Positions 10,458 to 21,656 of a stretch of DNA of 64,000 nt are shown here, piece after piece. The stretch covers positions 4,154,001-4,218,000 of the forward strand of contig CM060485.1 in assembly GCA_030544225.1 (NCBI GenBank), in the 5' to 3' direction. The notes beneath the pieces were generated by a model. That model did not search any database, was not told the origin of the DNA, and was given only the letters and a program-made list of their open reading frames with translations. Source of the stretch: Skeletonema marinoi (lineage: Eukaryota > Bacillariophyta > Thalassiosirophyceae > Thalassiosirales > Thalassiosiraceae). Each line of letters opens with the position of its first letter. Positions within the stretch are counted from its first letter, which is position 1. Position numbers and translations under genes: made by a program.

Positions 10458-11900
10458 TTATTTGTTTACTTGATTCTTCAGCAATTGGAACAGAGCAGCA
10501 GCCTCCCTTATCCGAGAGAATTCTATACAAAACGATTGAACCTCCACATACAAATCCTCCACAGTCACAATCCCATTACGTATCAAACTTTGCAAAAAGA
10601 CACACACCAATCGCACACTCTTATTCTGCAAATGTCGATCATACCTCATCCCCTCACAGCTAGAGATACACGTCGAAATATACAAATGAATGTATTCGGG
10701 GTGTAACAGTGGTTCAACATCGACTTGATTGTTGGCACGTGTCGAATGTGTCGCGAGCCGATTGACCACTTCCATACTATGAATGCTCATGTCCATCCCA
10801 GCCAATGAGGATAGGTACTCATTTTTATCATTGGTGGGGATGCGTTCTTCTGGACAGGTCAAGATGAGGAGGAGGCAGTCTATTGCGATGATGGGATTGT
10901 TTTCCACGAGACGGGATAGATTTTGTGGTGTGAGGCCTGAGTCGGCAATGATGGAGAGAGCACGTTGTTCGGATCGTGAGGATCCAGCCTTGTCCTTTGT
11001 GAGTAATGATGCTGATGTTTGTTGCTGTTGTTGTTGACCTCGTTTGGACTTGGATTTGCCCTTTTTATTCTTTTTACCTTGCTTTTTGCTGACGGTACTA
11101 TTCACAGCAGCTGCAGCTGTTGATTCAGTACTCTTTTCCTCTTGCATATCTGCACCACTCAAAGCATCCAAAACCTTCCTCTCGTCCATTGGTGTCAGTG
11201 GTATACCAAACGCTCTATTTTTGAGAATATCCACAATTTCTGCCTCCAAACTAGATGAATTGCTCATTGTTTGCTTCTTATTCCCAATAGCATCATCGTC
11301 GTCATCATCATCAGGAGACATCAACACCAATCGATTCGTAGGATACTGCGGAGTCAACCATATCAATTCCGATTGAAGCATGTCTAAAATGTCCCCCGTG
11401 GGAGGTGTCGCCGCAGAGAAGGATGGTCGCTCCCCCACAATATTTTCACAAGTGAGTCCAATGGAGAGTGGATCATCGTATCCAATGCAGGGGATTAGTG
11501 GTGGTGGAAGTGGTCGAGGTGACATGAATGGAGGCTCCATGTTGTTATTATTTGATGTGTATTGATGCAGTAGTGAAGTTGACATCGGCGAAGGTGCTGC
11601 GGCTATTGGAGGGGCTTGTTGTCGTATCATCTCTTTGTTGATAGCCATGGGAGGCACCACCGATGATGACAAATCAAGTGATGGTGCCGTCGACGATGAT
11701 GATGATAGGGCAGCAGCAGCGAATAATTGCGTAATCCCCAACTCTTCACTGTGATCACTGGTGAGTGGAGATAAGGCAGTTATTGATAGGGGAACTTCTG
11801 ACAGTAATGGTGGAGCCGTCTCAGGTGGCGGTGGCCCTCCGCCGCCCATTAGCATTGATGAGATTATGGAATCTTCGATATCCTCCATGGTTGTACTCAT
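10458..11900 (-). CDS. CNOT11: CCR4-NOT complex subunit 11 (CNOT11)
   Basis: 480 residues from the first ATG; an in-frame GTG lies 27 bases upstream. The first 300 or so residues are low complexity (Pro, Ser and Ala runs, a DDDDDDD run, and [17 protein letters not shown] with a poly-Gln run). The C-terminal 160 residues are the conserved CNOT11 (DUF2363) domain: [60 protein letters not shown] and [18 protein letters not shown]. These are nearly identical in form to human C2orf29/CNOT11. The protein docks on the N-terminus of NOT1 with CNOT10 in the mRNA deadenylase complex. The N-terminal half that many CNOT11 proteins share is not evident here. Confidence 0.9.
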   Translation of the reverse strand: MSTTMEDIEDSIISSMLMGGGGPPPPETAPPLLSEVPLSITALSPLTSDHSEELGITQLFAAAALSSSSSTAPSLDLSSSVVPPMAINKEMIRQQAPPIAAAPSPMSTSLLHQYTSNNNNMEPPFMSPRPLPPPLIPCIGYDDPLSIGLTCENIVGERPSFSAATPPTGDILDMLQSELIWLTPQYPTNRLVLMSPDDDDDDDAIGNKKQTMSNSSSLEAEIVDILKNRAFGIPLTPMDERKVLDALSGADMQEEKSTESTAAAAVNSTVSKKQGKKNKKGKSKSKRGQQQQQQTSASLLTKDKAGSSRSEQRALSIIADSGLTPQNLSRLVENNPIIAIDCLLLILTCPEERIPTNDKNEYLSSLAGMDMSIHSMEVVNRLATHSTRANNQVDVEPLLHPEYIHLYISTCISSCEGMRYDRHLQNKSVRLVCVFLQSLIRNGIVTVEDLYVEVQSFCIEFSRIREAAALFQLLKNQVNK

Positions 11901-12161
11901 GGTTGTATAATGCACTGCCTTCGACACGAGGTATGTTAGAGCTATCGCCGCCTGCCCTCTAAAAATGATTCATTCGAGTTGTTTGCTTGGGGCGGACGCT
12001 CAACCTTTCCATGTTGATAGCATTGCTATGAATCGATGCACAAGATGTGACACAAGGCAAGGTAATTCAACGCCCCAGTCCTGCTCCCTCATTCACACTT
12101 ATTCATTCAACGACCAACATTATTCGCTGCTCCTATTATCATCTTCAAACAATCTACCAAC

Positions 12162-12395
12162 ATGGGCGGCAACGACCTAATATACCCCAACCTCATCAAC
12201 TGCAAAATAGCAACAAATTCATCAACGTCATCCTCACTCCCTCCACCACCACCATCTGCCGCCTCCATCTTAAAACGTATCGAGCAATCATCGTCGTATC
12301 AAAAACCATCTTTGGAACGGTATACATTTGCTGTGGAGAGAGAGGTGCTGCAACGGGCTAAGGACAGAAAGGATGCTGAGGAGAAGAGGAGATAA
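12162..12395 (+). CDS. Small hypothetical protein, 77 residues
   Basis: A short frame starting in a reasonable context (CAACATGGGC), divergent from CNOT11 and convergent with the cyclotransferase gene. The product is polar: Ser- and Pro-rich in the middle (SLPPPPPSAAS), then a charged helix (VEREVLQRAKDRKDAEEKRR) at the C-terminus. No family is recognised. Support is the position between two genes, where a transcription unit fits, and the codon use; it could be spurious. Confidence 0.4.
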   Translation: MGGNDLIYPNLINCKIATNSSTSSSLPPPPPSAASILKRIEQSSSYQKPSLERYTFAVEREVLQRAKDRKDAEEKRR

Positions 12396-12544
12396 TGATG
12401 TCGTCCTAAAAGAAATGCATGAAATAATTAACAGTTTCGGCATATGAAAATACTTGTAGGACAATGAGTATTGTAGGTCGGCAGAATATAAATGTTGAAG
12501 GGCAAGCAAGAGCATCTCATATATATAGTGTACAAACATGAGGT

Positions 12545-14975
12545 CTAATTATCGTTATCGAACAACGTTGGCCAGTCATCAAAGGCAACTTTGTATATCC
12601 TATCCCAACGCTTACCAGTGATCAGAACGTGATCTTTTCCGAGGGCAATTCCATTTAGGACATTTTCAGAGTTTCCTCGTTGGTTTGCTGGCCAGATGTC
12701 AGAGAAGTCTGTGGATGGGCAAATGATTGAGGAGGTGTTAGAATTGGTGTATTGGAAGATGGCGCAATCAGAAATCAAAACAGAGTAAAAAATAGTAGCC
12801 ATAATTCCACTCACCATACTCTCTAACAGACTTGCCAGTCCATGGATCGGCACAAATAATCTCATCCTCGTGCCAAATATTGTAGCAAACCAAGCCATCC
12901 ATGAACTCCAACTCGTTAATTTGATCTTGTATCTCCCCATCAAAGCGTGTTACCGTGACCCTACGCTTCATTTCAAAGTTTTCAACATCCCAAAAGTACA
13001 AGTATTCACTTCCATCACTGACAATCAGTTCATGGTTCGTTGGATCGTAGGTTATACCCCAACCTTGATTACCAGGCGCAGTCGTTGTATAATCAAACGA
13101 ATGCAAAAGTTCAAGTGAGGGTACCTCGTAAACAAAGCCCCGTCGTTCACGCCAAGTAATTTCAATCAGATACTCCTTCCCATCTTTACCAATGAAGCAG
13201 GTTGATCCCTCTCCAAAGAATTCTCTTGGAGTGTCAATTGATTTCTCAACTTCAAATGTGTCAGGATTGATTCGTCTCACTTTGGATTGTCCGTAGAGTC
13301 CAGTCGTTTCATAAATCTTGCCGTCGCTGCAGTAAGAGATGCCTTGTGTGAAAGACAGGCTGTCGTGGGTGTCTTGCTCCAACACGGTATATGCTGTGCT
13401 GATTGTGGCGGCAGGCAACTCTGCCTCGCTCACTTCCTCGGCATTATCTACGACTGGTTCATTGGTTTCTGCTCCATTCGTTTCCTCCTCTGCAGGGACG
13501 TCACCATCGACATCACTGTTTGTGTCTGCGGTTGGTTCTTCTGGTTCTTCCTCCTCATCACCTTCCTCGCTCACGTTACCCTCGGCGTCTACGACTTGTT
13601 CATAGGTTTCTGCCCCATTTGTTTCCTCCTCTGCCGGAACGTCACCGTCAACAATGCTTGTGACCTCGTTTAATGCGGTTGTTTCTTCTTGTTCTTCCTC
13701 ATCACCCCCTCCCTCGGTATCTTCGACTTGTTCATTGTTCTCTCCTTCATTTCCGTCCTCTTCAGGGGCATCACCATCAACATCATAGTTGCGTGTATCC
13801 TTTTGTATTTCAGTTGTTTCCTCTTCTTCTTCGTTGCCATCGGCTCCTTCGGTCACTTCTTCGGTGTCTTCGAGTTGTTCATTATTATCCTCTGCATCCA
13901 TTTCTTCTGTAGAGGCATCACCTGCGTTATCCAATGGTGCTTCATAGGTTTCTTCTTGCTCTTCCTCAGCATCGGCTCCGTCATTCTGTTCATTTCCCTT
14001 GTCCCTGTTCTTCCCTCTCGACCAGTCATCGGGTCGTGGACCGTTGTGTTTCTGCTTCATGCGATAAGCATCATCAATATCATGCTTGTGCTTCTTTTTC
14101 CCTTCACCATGAGATTCATGATGACGATTAGCAAGTTTCTGTTTGATATCATCAATGTCCTCCAGGTGACCTTTCTTCTTATTCGGCTTGCCTTTTTTCC
14201 CTTTCTTTGCTGCTTTTGCCTGCTTTTCTTCCTCCTTGTCGTGCTTCTTTTTTTGTCGCTCTTCCTTCTTCTTCATCTTTTTGTATGCTTTGAGTTCTGC
14301 CTTTGTCATGTTGGATATCTGCAGGTATGAAGTGGTAACAAAGAATGCATGAGAACAATAGATCGGCGTTTATGTACAAAATCAGGCTCTTGCGCTGATA
14401 CAAATTGCGTCATACTGCACACTCACGTCCATATTTCCTATATTGTTCTTCCACCAATCACTTTCTTCGACCCAATTATGTTTACCAATCTTATCCTTAT
14501 CAAATATTAAATCATCAATTTTGGATCTCACTTCTTTTCCATTCTCACCCCAATGCCCAGTTTCTTCCAACTCAATGATTTCCTCATCAATAATCTCCTG
14601 TGTTTCGGCATTATCTGCATCAAGACCAACTTCACCAGATGCCCCTTTCATGGCTAGTTCATCGCCGAAAATACCAACGTTGGATGGGCTGAATGAAATG
14701 TCCATGTAGAAGTAGGCAGCAATAAACATACCTACCACTATGAACACGGTTGAACCGAAACATATGTTCTGTCTATGCATTGAAGTTCTGTAGAAACCAG
14801 CCTTTGCCGCAGAGGAATTATCAGTTACAGTATGTGGTGTGAGTGTTCGTTCGTGCAGACTATCTTCGCCGTATTCACTGTCGGTGGTATCGAAATCGTC
14901 GTCATCGGATGAGTAGGCTGGATCTTCTACATCCACCATCTCAAGATCGTATTCATTTGAGTTGTTGTCTCCCAT
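12545..14975 (-). CDS. Membrane-anchored glutaminyl cyclotransferase with charged stalk
   Basis: Three exons, complement(join(12545..12708,12815..14318,14427..14975)), give 738 residues. The last junction produces REYDFSDIWPANQRGNSENV, the standard plant/bacterial glutamine cyclotransferase ending, followed by LNGIALGKDHVLITGKRWD. The catalytic beta-propeller occupies about residues 488-735 and shows SLSFTQGISYCSDGKIYETT, GLYGQSKVRRI and FFGEGSTC. The family converts N-terminal Gln to pyroglutamate. Residues 71-91 form a single membrane span after an acidic tail, a type II layout that places the enzyme in the secretory lumen or outside. Between them lie a very basic region (about 187-290, runs of K) and then an acidic stalk of some 200 residues with repeated GDVPAEEETNGAET units. 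This stalk is unusual for the family. Confidence 0.88.
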
Positions 14976-15320
14976 TTTGACTGTCCGAGAGATAGTAGTC
15001 TATAACTCAACCTCAATTATTGCCCTATTGATATGAGCAGCTTGTGATTCTTCAATGCACAAGCAATCTACTTAATGATGTTATGATATCTTCTTTGAGG
15101 TCATTAGCGCATCTTATTGCATTCGCGCAAAAAAAATGGGCCCAGAGTGTGTTCTTCTCTCATCTCTTTTCCTTGGAAGGTGAGCAGTTGTGGGGCCCTG
15201 ACTGGGCAGTGAACAGGGCCGAGGCCGGGTTGGCGTTTGGCGTTGCTTGATGTATGTTGTTGATACATAGATAAGAAGATGATAGATCGCGGTTGATAGA
15301 AGATATAGCTTTGCCTTGAT
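14976..15320. other. Intergenic region between divergent genes
   Basis: 345 bp between the cyclotransferase and the ZC3HC1-like gene. No coding frame, RNA or repeat is supported. It contains an 8-base A-rich run (15129-15136), and presumably both promoters. Confidence 0.55.
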
Positions 15321-16751
15321 ATGCCTACTATGAAGACAGCAGATGAACTCATTGCATCCGTAGATGCCACCTTGGATGGGTGGAGAGTGGCTCTTGATTC
15401 GTCGCTATCACATGGAAAGGAAACAGTAGCGCTAGAAGCCGCTGCTGTCGCCGACAACAAAAAGACATATCTTTGGGAGGACTCTGATAAATATTTGGAG
15501 CGATTATCCACCTTTAAACCAGACACATACTTTGCAAAACCGCTGGCAATATCACCTCTGGTGTGTGCTGCATTTGGGTGAGTGAAATAATGTATTTACT
15601 TGTGCGCATATTACAATATTTATTAGAGGAAGGGCGGCACGCTTCTGTCTTTTTCATTTCTTTAAGAAATTATTCCGTGACAAATAATAGCGCACTCTGC
15701 CGAGTCATTCAACAATTTTGTTACTGACTCCGGTGAATCTTCCCGACAACGAAACGCGTCTTCTTCGGAATCAAGATGATCAGAGGTTACTTCAATCTTG
15801 AGCTACACATGGACAAACAATTATTATTTCGGATGTTCTTAAAATTTTGAATTACGTAGGTTGACTAATTTTGTTCCTATCCTTTTCTTTAGATGGGAGA
15901 ATGTAGGCAGAGATATCATCAAATGTACACATAAGCCATGCAAAGCGACACTGTGCATAAAATTTCATCCTGCCCTCGACAAAGAATCGCACGCAAACTT
16001 GTGTGCAAAATACTTGAACTTGTTGGCGTCATCCCACAAGGACGTGTGTCCATTTCAATCCTTTGCAAAACGGTCGTTGAAAGTGATGGAACGAAAAAGT
16101 AAAGCAAACAACGCAGGAATTATAGATGTAGAAGAAGAAAATAGCAATGAGCCAGAAGGATTGATGGATAGAGTTGAGTCGGCTTTGAACAGCTCTACTG
16201 TAGACTTGTATGTTCCACCATACATGCTGCCACTATGCAATGAAACGGAACGGTTTGAAGACTTCACTGGTGATGGATCTGTAACAAAGCAATCTGTTGA
16301 AGAGGGTGCAATTAAAATTCAAAGGCAAATAGAGGCAAAAGGTGCCGTTGGGGTGGAAATGCCGGACGTGGTATCAACCTACTGTCGTGAAGTTCTTTCC
16401 GATTCTAACACAGAATTGTTTGATAAGAGTGAAAATTGTTCACGAGATGCATATATGTTGTCTGCTTTCGGTTGGTCGTTATGCGATGAGGATGGTTCTG
16501 CGGGGAATGTGACGGGAGTGATGCTAAAGTGTAACTTGTGCCTATCAAAATCAATCTTGGCTTCTGCTGCACCTATGAATGCAGTAAGTCCCAAGAAGAA
16601 AAAGCGTCGTATTGATACGCTGAAAGAGGCTAACATCAAACTCCTTGAATCTCATCGTGCTTACTGCCCGAACGTGAGTGGTTTTGCAAGTGGAGTTAGT
16701 GGTCAATCAAAACCAGGTTGGAAAGTAGTCCTGTCAAATTTGAAAAAGTAG
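15321..16751 (+). CDS. C3HC zinc-finger protein, ZC3HC1/NIPA-like
   Basis: Exons join(15321..15577,15893..16751) give 371 residues. The junction rebuilds CAAFGWENVG, with the zinc-finger tryptophan directly after the splice. The first zinc finger (C3HC) includes [10 protein letters not shown], then a helix ending H-K-DVCPF: ligands C-x4-C...H-x3-C. A second, Rsm1-like finger includes [10 protein letters not shown] and SHRAYCPN: C-x2-C...H-x3-C. The segment [19 protein letters not shown] before the junction is typical of the family. In animals NIPA/ZC3HC1 sits at the nuclear basket or acts as an F-box-like adaptor; in yeast the relatives are nuclear pore basket proteins. KKKKRR near residue 250 could be a nuclear localisation signal. 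Confidence 0.85.
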
Positions 16752-16865
16752 TAAGTAGTTGCCAATGTAATCATTAGTAGACCATCAGATGAGTAGACGG
16801 TACGTAATAGAATGATTATAACAGTTATGTTTAGTCGCTGTGACTAAACCTCCACCTAACTTGAT

Positions 16866-18157
16866 TTATTGATTTCTGTCAGACATGGATTCACTATCAA
16901 TGGCCATTCCCATAGCATGGAGACCGTTATCAACGTACAAAGTCACACCGGTGATAGTCCTTGCAAGAGGAGAGCAGAGGAACATACCCGAGTTTCCAAC
17001 ATCATCATTGTACAAGTCTTGTGCCAGAGGAGCATTTGCCTTGGAGTAGTCAATAGCATATTCAATGAAAGTCTTCTGTCCGGGCTCCTTACCAATAGCA
17101 GATGCGGCACGAGATTTGAGTGGTCCAGCAGAGATGGTGTTGACACGGACACCCCACTTCCTTCCAGCTTCGTAGGCGAGTGTGCGGGTATCAGATTCAA
17201 GTTGAGCCTTAGCGGAAGACATTCCTCCTCCATATCCGGGGATAACCTTTTCAGATGCAATGTAAGTGAGAGAAAGCATATTTCCTCCCTCGTTCATGAT
17301 TGGTCCGAACTTTTGCAAAAGAGACACAGCAGAGTAAGCAGATGCAGATGAGGCAGCGAGGTATCCCTTACGTGAGGTCTCAAGGAGTGGCTTTGTCACC
17401 TCAGGTCCGTTAGCAAGAGAGTGAACAAGGATATCAATCTTTCCGTAATCAGCTTCAACAGCCTTGGCAACCTCCTCAATAGTGTATCCATCCAATCCAG
17501 CGTAACGTTTGTTGTTTTTGATTTCATCAGGAACATCATCGGGAGAGTCGAAGACGGCATCAAGAGGGTAAACCTTCTCAATCACCATCTTGCTACCATC
17601 AGAGAGTGTCGAATCGTCGTCGAATGATCCCTTCTTGAGTCCCATCTGGAAGATTTTGAGCACAGGAGGCCAGGTTCCAACAATGATAGTGGCACCGGCA
17701 TCCGCAAGAGCTTTTGAGATGGCCCATCCGTATCCAGAGGAGTCAGCAACACCAGCGATGAAGGCAACCTTTCCCTTAAGATCGACCGAAGAAGACATGT
17801 TCAACTTAGTGGAGCTGTATTGGCGAGAAGCAGTTTGTTGGGTATAAATAGCAGGAGAAGATCTGGATACAGTATTTCCGACGGCTACATAACAGATGGA
17901 ACAAAAAAGTTAGAAAAAAATAAATCATCCAGCTCGAGTGCATACCATAACAGCGAAACACTACCCAACTAAACCACTACCCAACTAGATAATATTTGAA
18001 ATCGAAGATAGCATGTGTTATCGCTCTCGAACGCAATGATGATCTCATTCTTCTCCACAAGATACCACTCACCTGTGCTAGGAGCAAAGGCAGAAACTGA
18101 CGAAGCTCCGTAGAAAGCTGCGGCGGCAGCAAGCAAGGTATTACGACTGAACATCAT
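16866..18157 (-). CDS. FABI: Plastid enoyl-ACP reductase (NADH), FabI type
   Basis: Two exons, complement(join(16866..17884,18073..18157)), give 367 residues. Exon 1 encodes a signal peptide with the diatom plastid motif: [19 protein letters not shown] then SVSAFAPST. Exon 2 opens with a Ser/Thr-rich transit-like stretch before [18 protein letters not shown]. It is the plant-type FabI with the long insertion near the cofactor site ([20 protein letters not shown]). The active-site Tyr and Lys are in [16 protein letters not shown] (Y-x7-K, as in Brassica). [20 protein letters not shown] and [12 protein letters not shown] are also family blocks. It catalyses the last reduction of each cycle of plastid fatty-acid synthesis. 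The intron separates the targeting signal from the enzyme, a common arrangement. Confidence 0.95.
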
Positions 18158-18553
18158 GGTGTTGATAGTAGAAGGATTGGTTTTGCTTGGCAGTAGTATT
18201 TTTCCGTAGAAATGAAGAGAGCGGTTTCTCAGCATGGAGGTTGGATTGTGCGGTGCGGTGATGATTGATTTTTGAAGCAACGTCACCTCGCTTTTGGCGG
18301 CGGCCGGCAGGAGCAAAGCTGACGTACTTCAGTGTAGATATGTGTCTTAACATATTCGCTAACTTCGCTGGAAAATCTTGAGTGCATGAAACATGCCGCT
18401 TGTTTCTATCAAGTGAAGCCATTACTTGCCGGATTGGTCAATCATATTGCTCCGGGATCGGGGATCGGGTCTTTCCATTGCAGCTGAACGTTTTGTGCAT
18501 TACTTGTGCACCGTTCATAATTATATTGGCTTCTTATTGGCATAGCTTTAAAC
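18158..18553. other. Intergenic region between divergent genes
   Basis: 396 bp between FabI (minus) and the single-span protein at 18554 (plus). No gene or repeat is seen. Confidence 0.55.
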
Positions 18554-19606
18554 ATGCTGAATGATAAAGAAAACGGAAGCGTAGGCAGCATCCCATCGAC
18601 CTCGGACTTGTTCAGTCTCGTAACTGAGGCAAACATTCAACATCGAAGATCGCCTGAACCTTCCATTCACAATGAATCAAATGGATCCGTCTCGTTTTCT
18701 TCCAGCAACGTAGATGGTTCGGGTGATTTCCAGAGGGGTACACTTATTCTCGAGGGAGAAGAGCAAACTGGTAGCAAACGTAGTGAGAACACAAATTCTG
18801 ATGAAGAGAAGTTCACTGTGCCTGAATCTGTCTTCTTGCCTAGTGAAATTGGAACATTGGAAGGCCAATCACGCACATCAAATAATGAACAAGACAACTC
18901 TGAACAGGAAAGTAGGAAGAGCCGTAATTCAGACGATGGACAAAAGTACAGCAATTACTTCCCCCCGAAGCAGCTGTTAGCCCACGGAGTAGCCACTTTT
19001 GTGGTAGTGGTTGGTATGTTGATATTGTCAACATGGAGGTCTCTTGCTTGGAAGAGTGAAGCACAGCACTTGAAGGATGTTCTACGTCTACAGATGCAAC
19101 ACCACTCGTCTCTCAACTTGAAAATTGCATCTCTTGAGGCAGATTTGGCCGCTTGGAACAGACGTCACAAGGATCCTCACAACTGGAAGTTTGAGAAGGG
19201 ACATTGGGAGATTGACGACGATGATGACAACATCGTGTTATCATTCAAAAATTGTTACCTCGAAGCATCACTGGCTCTTGGTCAGTGTTCCAAGAAATGG
19301 CAAGACTGGTTCTTGGGCACCGAAGATGAAGATTCCGAGGAATTTGCAACTTATGAAGACGGATTTACAGACGACATGACTAGGCTTGTTGATGGAATTG
19401 TTGATGGAGTTGCAGCTGTATCTTCGAACTCATTTTCATTCGTTGAGAAGACTCTCAAACAAATGTCTCCGTTCTACTACTTTGGAGATGACTTTAATTC
19501 TTCTGATGTAGACAGCTGGAACGAAAGTGAGATTAGCAAGGCATTGTCAAGTGCAATGAAAGTGGCTGAATCTGTTGTTGATGAAGCAACAACATTCATG
19601 ATCTGA
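18554..19606 (+). CDS. Single-span membrane protein with coiled coil, unknown
   Basis: 350 residues, single exon. Residues 1-135 are polar and disordered (Ser, Glu, Asn rich). One membrane span covers about 141-161 (LLAHGVATFVVVVGMLILST). A short coiled coil follows (SEAQHLKDVLRLQMQHHSS and onward), then an acidic C-terminal domain with several Trp and Cys. The lack of a signal peptide suggests a type II orientation or tail in the endomembrane system. No family is recognised; it looks lineage specific. Confidence 0.6.
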   Translation: MLNDKENGSVGSIPSTSDLFSLVTEANIQHRRSPEPSIHNESNGSVSFSSSNVDGSGDFQRGTLILEGEEQTGSKRSENTNSDEEKFTVPESVFLPSEIGTLEGQSRTSNNEQDNSEQESRKSRNSDDGQKYSNYFPPKQLLAHGVATFVVVVGMLILSTWRSLAWKSEAQHLKDVLRLQMQHHSSLNLKIASLEADLAAWNRRHKDPHNWKFEKGHWEIDDDDDNIVLSFKNCYLEASLALGQCSKKWQDWFLGTEDEDSEEFATYEDGFTDDMTRLVDGIVDGVAAVSSNSFSFVEKTLKQMSPFYYFGDDFNSSDVDSWNESEISKALSSAMKVAESVVDEATTFMI

Positions 19607-19844
19607 AGAGAGACATCTATTTGTTGTTTCTTAATTGTACTTTGATATTCTATGTCAGCGAGCGGACAAATAGTGCTTGTATTGGATTCTTTGTAACTTA
19701 ACTTGTACTTGTTTATTGCGTGGTTTTCAATTTGCAATTAGCTTGTTCAGCACAATACATTTGCTTCTTCAGGTAGGTACTAGGCTCGTATATATTCGTG
19801 ACATTACAATGCGGTGCCTTTTCCCGACTCTTGACACTTTCGAT

Positions 19845-20471
19845 TTACGACTGTCGAATAAAGTTTGCTGGTAATCTCTCCAATCCTTCCACCACTGAAT
19901 CAAACGTACCATAATGATGGGTGTCTCTGGTGAATAATGTTAAGAATGCAGCGAACAATATCATATCCCTCCAAAATGTCCAATCCTTGAATAATTCTGG
20001 ACCCAAACGTTCATACACTCCATCAGGATCCATGGCATCTAGCAATGGATTTGGAATGATTCCATTGTATGTTTCCGCGTATATATCATCGCTGCTTTTC
20101 CTGTCAAAGTCGTCATCAAAAATTTCATCATCGTCATCGAGATCAAAGAACTCTACGTTGTCCTGGTATTTTCTTGATCCAGATGAAGACGTATCTGCAT
20201 CATAATATGCTCCTTCTTCTCTTCCGCGCCTCCCCGATCTACGTGCATATACCAATTCACGATCGTCTTCTTCATCATCGTTGTCATCAATGCCATCGAA
20301 ATCATCAGCGAACCCTCTAGCCATTTGTAGCGTTTGTGGTGTCGGTGTAGATTTGTTTTGTTGTAATAATTTGTGTGATGATGTACATGATGTGTGTGGC
20401 GCAAATGCACTAGCTGTAAATAGTACCGACAGCACCAGCAGCACTGGAAGTGTAAATGATGAGGATTGCAT
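19845..20471 (-). CDS. Plastid-targeted protein of unknown function
   Basis: 208 residues from the ATG at 20471. The start MQSSSFTLPVLLVLSVLF is a signal peptide and ends in TASAFAPHTS, the diatom bipartite plastid signature with Phe after the cleavage site. This is why the downstream ATG was chosen over the longer frame. After a Ser/Thr/Gln transit region comes an acidic stretch (DGIDDNDDEEDDRE, LDDDDEIFDDDFD). Near the end is a hydrophobic segment (FWRDMILFAAFLTLF), probably one membrane span. No family is recognised. Confidence 0.7.
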   Translation of the reverse strand: MQSSSFTLPVLLVLSVLFTASAFAPHTSCTSSHKLLQQNKSTPTPQTLQMARGFADDFDGIDDNDDEEDDRELVYARRSGRRGREEGAYYDADTSSSGSRKYQDNVEFFDLDDDDEIFDDDFDRKSSDDIYAETYNGIIPNPLLDAMDPDGVYERLGPELFKDWTFWRDMILFAAFLTLFTRDTHHYGTFDSVVEGLERLPANFIRQS

Positions 20472-20696
20472 AGTTGCTGTTATTTCTGTCGTCTCTGTTG
20501 ACCCCACTCCTTTCAAGTGGATCCTTTTCCTACTGGTGGAGGAGATTGGATGGATGGATGTGATTGGTGGAGGTGTCAAAAAAATGCGTTAGATCGAAAA
20601 TGGCGGTAACTGAGAAGCAACTGTACTTCCTGCAAGCATGAAGTCCAAGTAGTAAGAAGCAAGCTCACCCTTCTTCTCTAACTCAAGACTTCTCTC

Positions 20697-21629
20697 ATGA
20701 AACCACCAATTGCAAACAATCACAGTAATGATAACATCTGTGTGAAATGTCGCTCCTGCGGGCTTCCATGGAATAGAAAGTTACAGAGGAGGAGAAGGCA
20801 AGTCCAAAGTAAGAGAGCTCATTTGCATTTTCAACTCTGTTCCATTATCATTCAAAGTTGTGTGAGAAGATATCTCATACAAAAGCATCGTAGAAACAAT
20901 GATCCTGTTAATCAATGGAACCGAAGGTGTGTGCACTATCTCTCAAGAAAGGGTCCTTATGGAGGAAAAAATCACTTTGCTGCATACCAGCGTACCATCT
21001 ACACAGCTGCGGCTATGGAAATACAAAAGGCTTGGAGACTTCATCGATGTTTGAAACATTTACAACGTCATTCCTCAGCAGCTAAGGACATGTGCACAAC
21101 TGTAATTCAACGGTTATGGAGAGCAAGCTGGTGCCGAAGATCGTTTCGAACTGTTTTTCGTGCAATCAGGCAACGTGACAAACTCTTCTATTCGCTGATT
21201 GATTCTGATAATGTTGCAGCAGACATGGGCAAGGTCAGCTTTCGCCTCTCTGGATGTCCGTTTGCAATTGAATACAAGCAGCAAAGTTCTGACGCATGGA
21301 AAGAAATGGATCGCAACAAGTTCCGTGCATACATTTGTCAGCAATTGAGTGAACAACACAAGCGTAGAAGGATGAGCAACAGACGCCGGACAAGTACCAT
21401 TCTCGGTCCAACGCCAAGGAAAAGCGTTGTGGAGCTCAAGCGTGATAAAATACGTAAGATGAGTCGAAATAAATGGAAGTGGTTTTATGATAAACAGGAT
21501 TGTTGTGAGAGTAATCGTGCTGTTTCACAGCAGCCCAAAGTCGAGGTGGATGATACAAGCAGTGATGATGACGTGATGGCATGGCTCACAACTCTCGACC
21601 TAAACGAAGGCTGTTGCATGGACGATTGA
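20697..21629 (+). CDS. IQ-motif protein
   Basis: 310 residues, strongly basic. Three IQ-like calmodulin-binding segments are visible: around residues 51-61 (IIQSCVRRYLI), 109-119 (IQKAWRLHRCL) and 137-147 (IQRLWRASWCR). Near the N-terminus is a Cys cluster (CVKCRSC) of possible metal-binding type. The C-terminus turns acidic (EVDDTSSDDDVMAW). Calmodulin or a centrin-like EF-hand protein is the expected partner. No further domain tells its role. Convergent with the PH-domain gene, with 27 bp between stops. Confidence 0.7.
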   Translation: MKPPIANNHSNDNICVKCRSCGLPWNRKLQRRRRQVQSKRAHLHFQLCSIIIQSCVRRYLIQKHRRNNDPVNQWNRRCVHYLSRKGPYGGKNHFAAYQRTIYTAAAMEIQKAWRLHRCLKHLQRHSSAAKDMCTTVIQRLWRASWCRRSFRTVFRAIRQRDKLFYSLIDSDNVAADMGKVSFRLSGCPFAIEYKQQSSDAWKEMDRNKFRAYICQQLSEQHKRRRMSNRRRTSTILGPTPRKSVVELKRDKIRKMSRNKWKWFYDKQDCCESNRAVSQQPKVEVDDTSSDDDVMAWLTTLDLNEGCCMDD

Positions 21630-21656
21630 AATCCACCCCCAATACTCCATGATTCT

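Noticed and set aside
13287-14330. Long plus-strand frames opposite the acidic stalk of the cyclotransferase
   Set aside because: They are antisense shadows of the repetitive Glu/Asp/Lys codons and encode only Leu/Phe/Ser/Arg-biased sequence.
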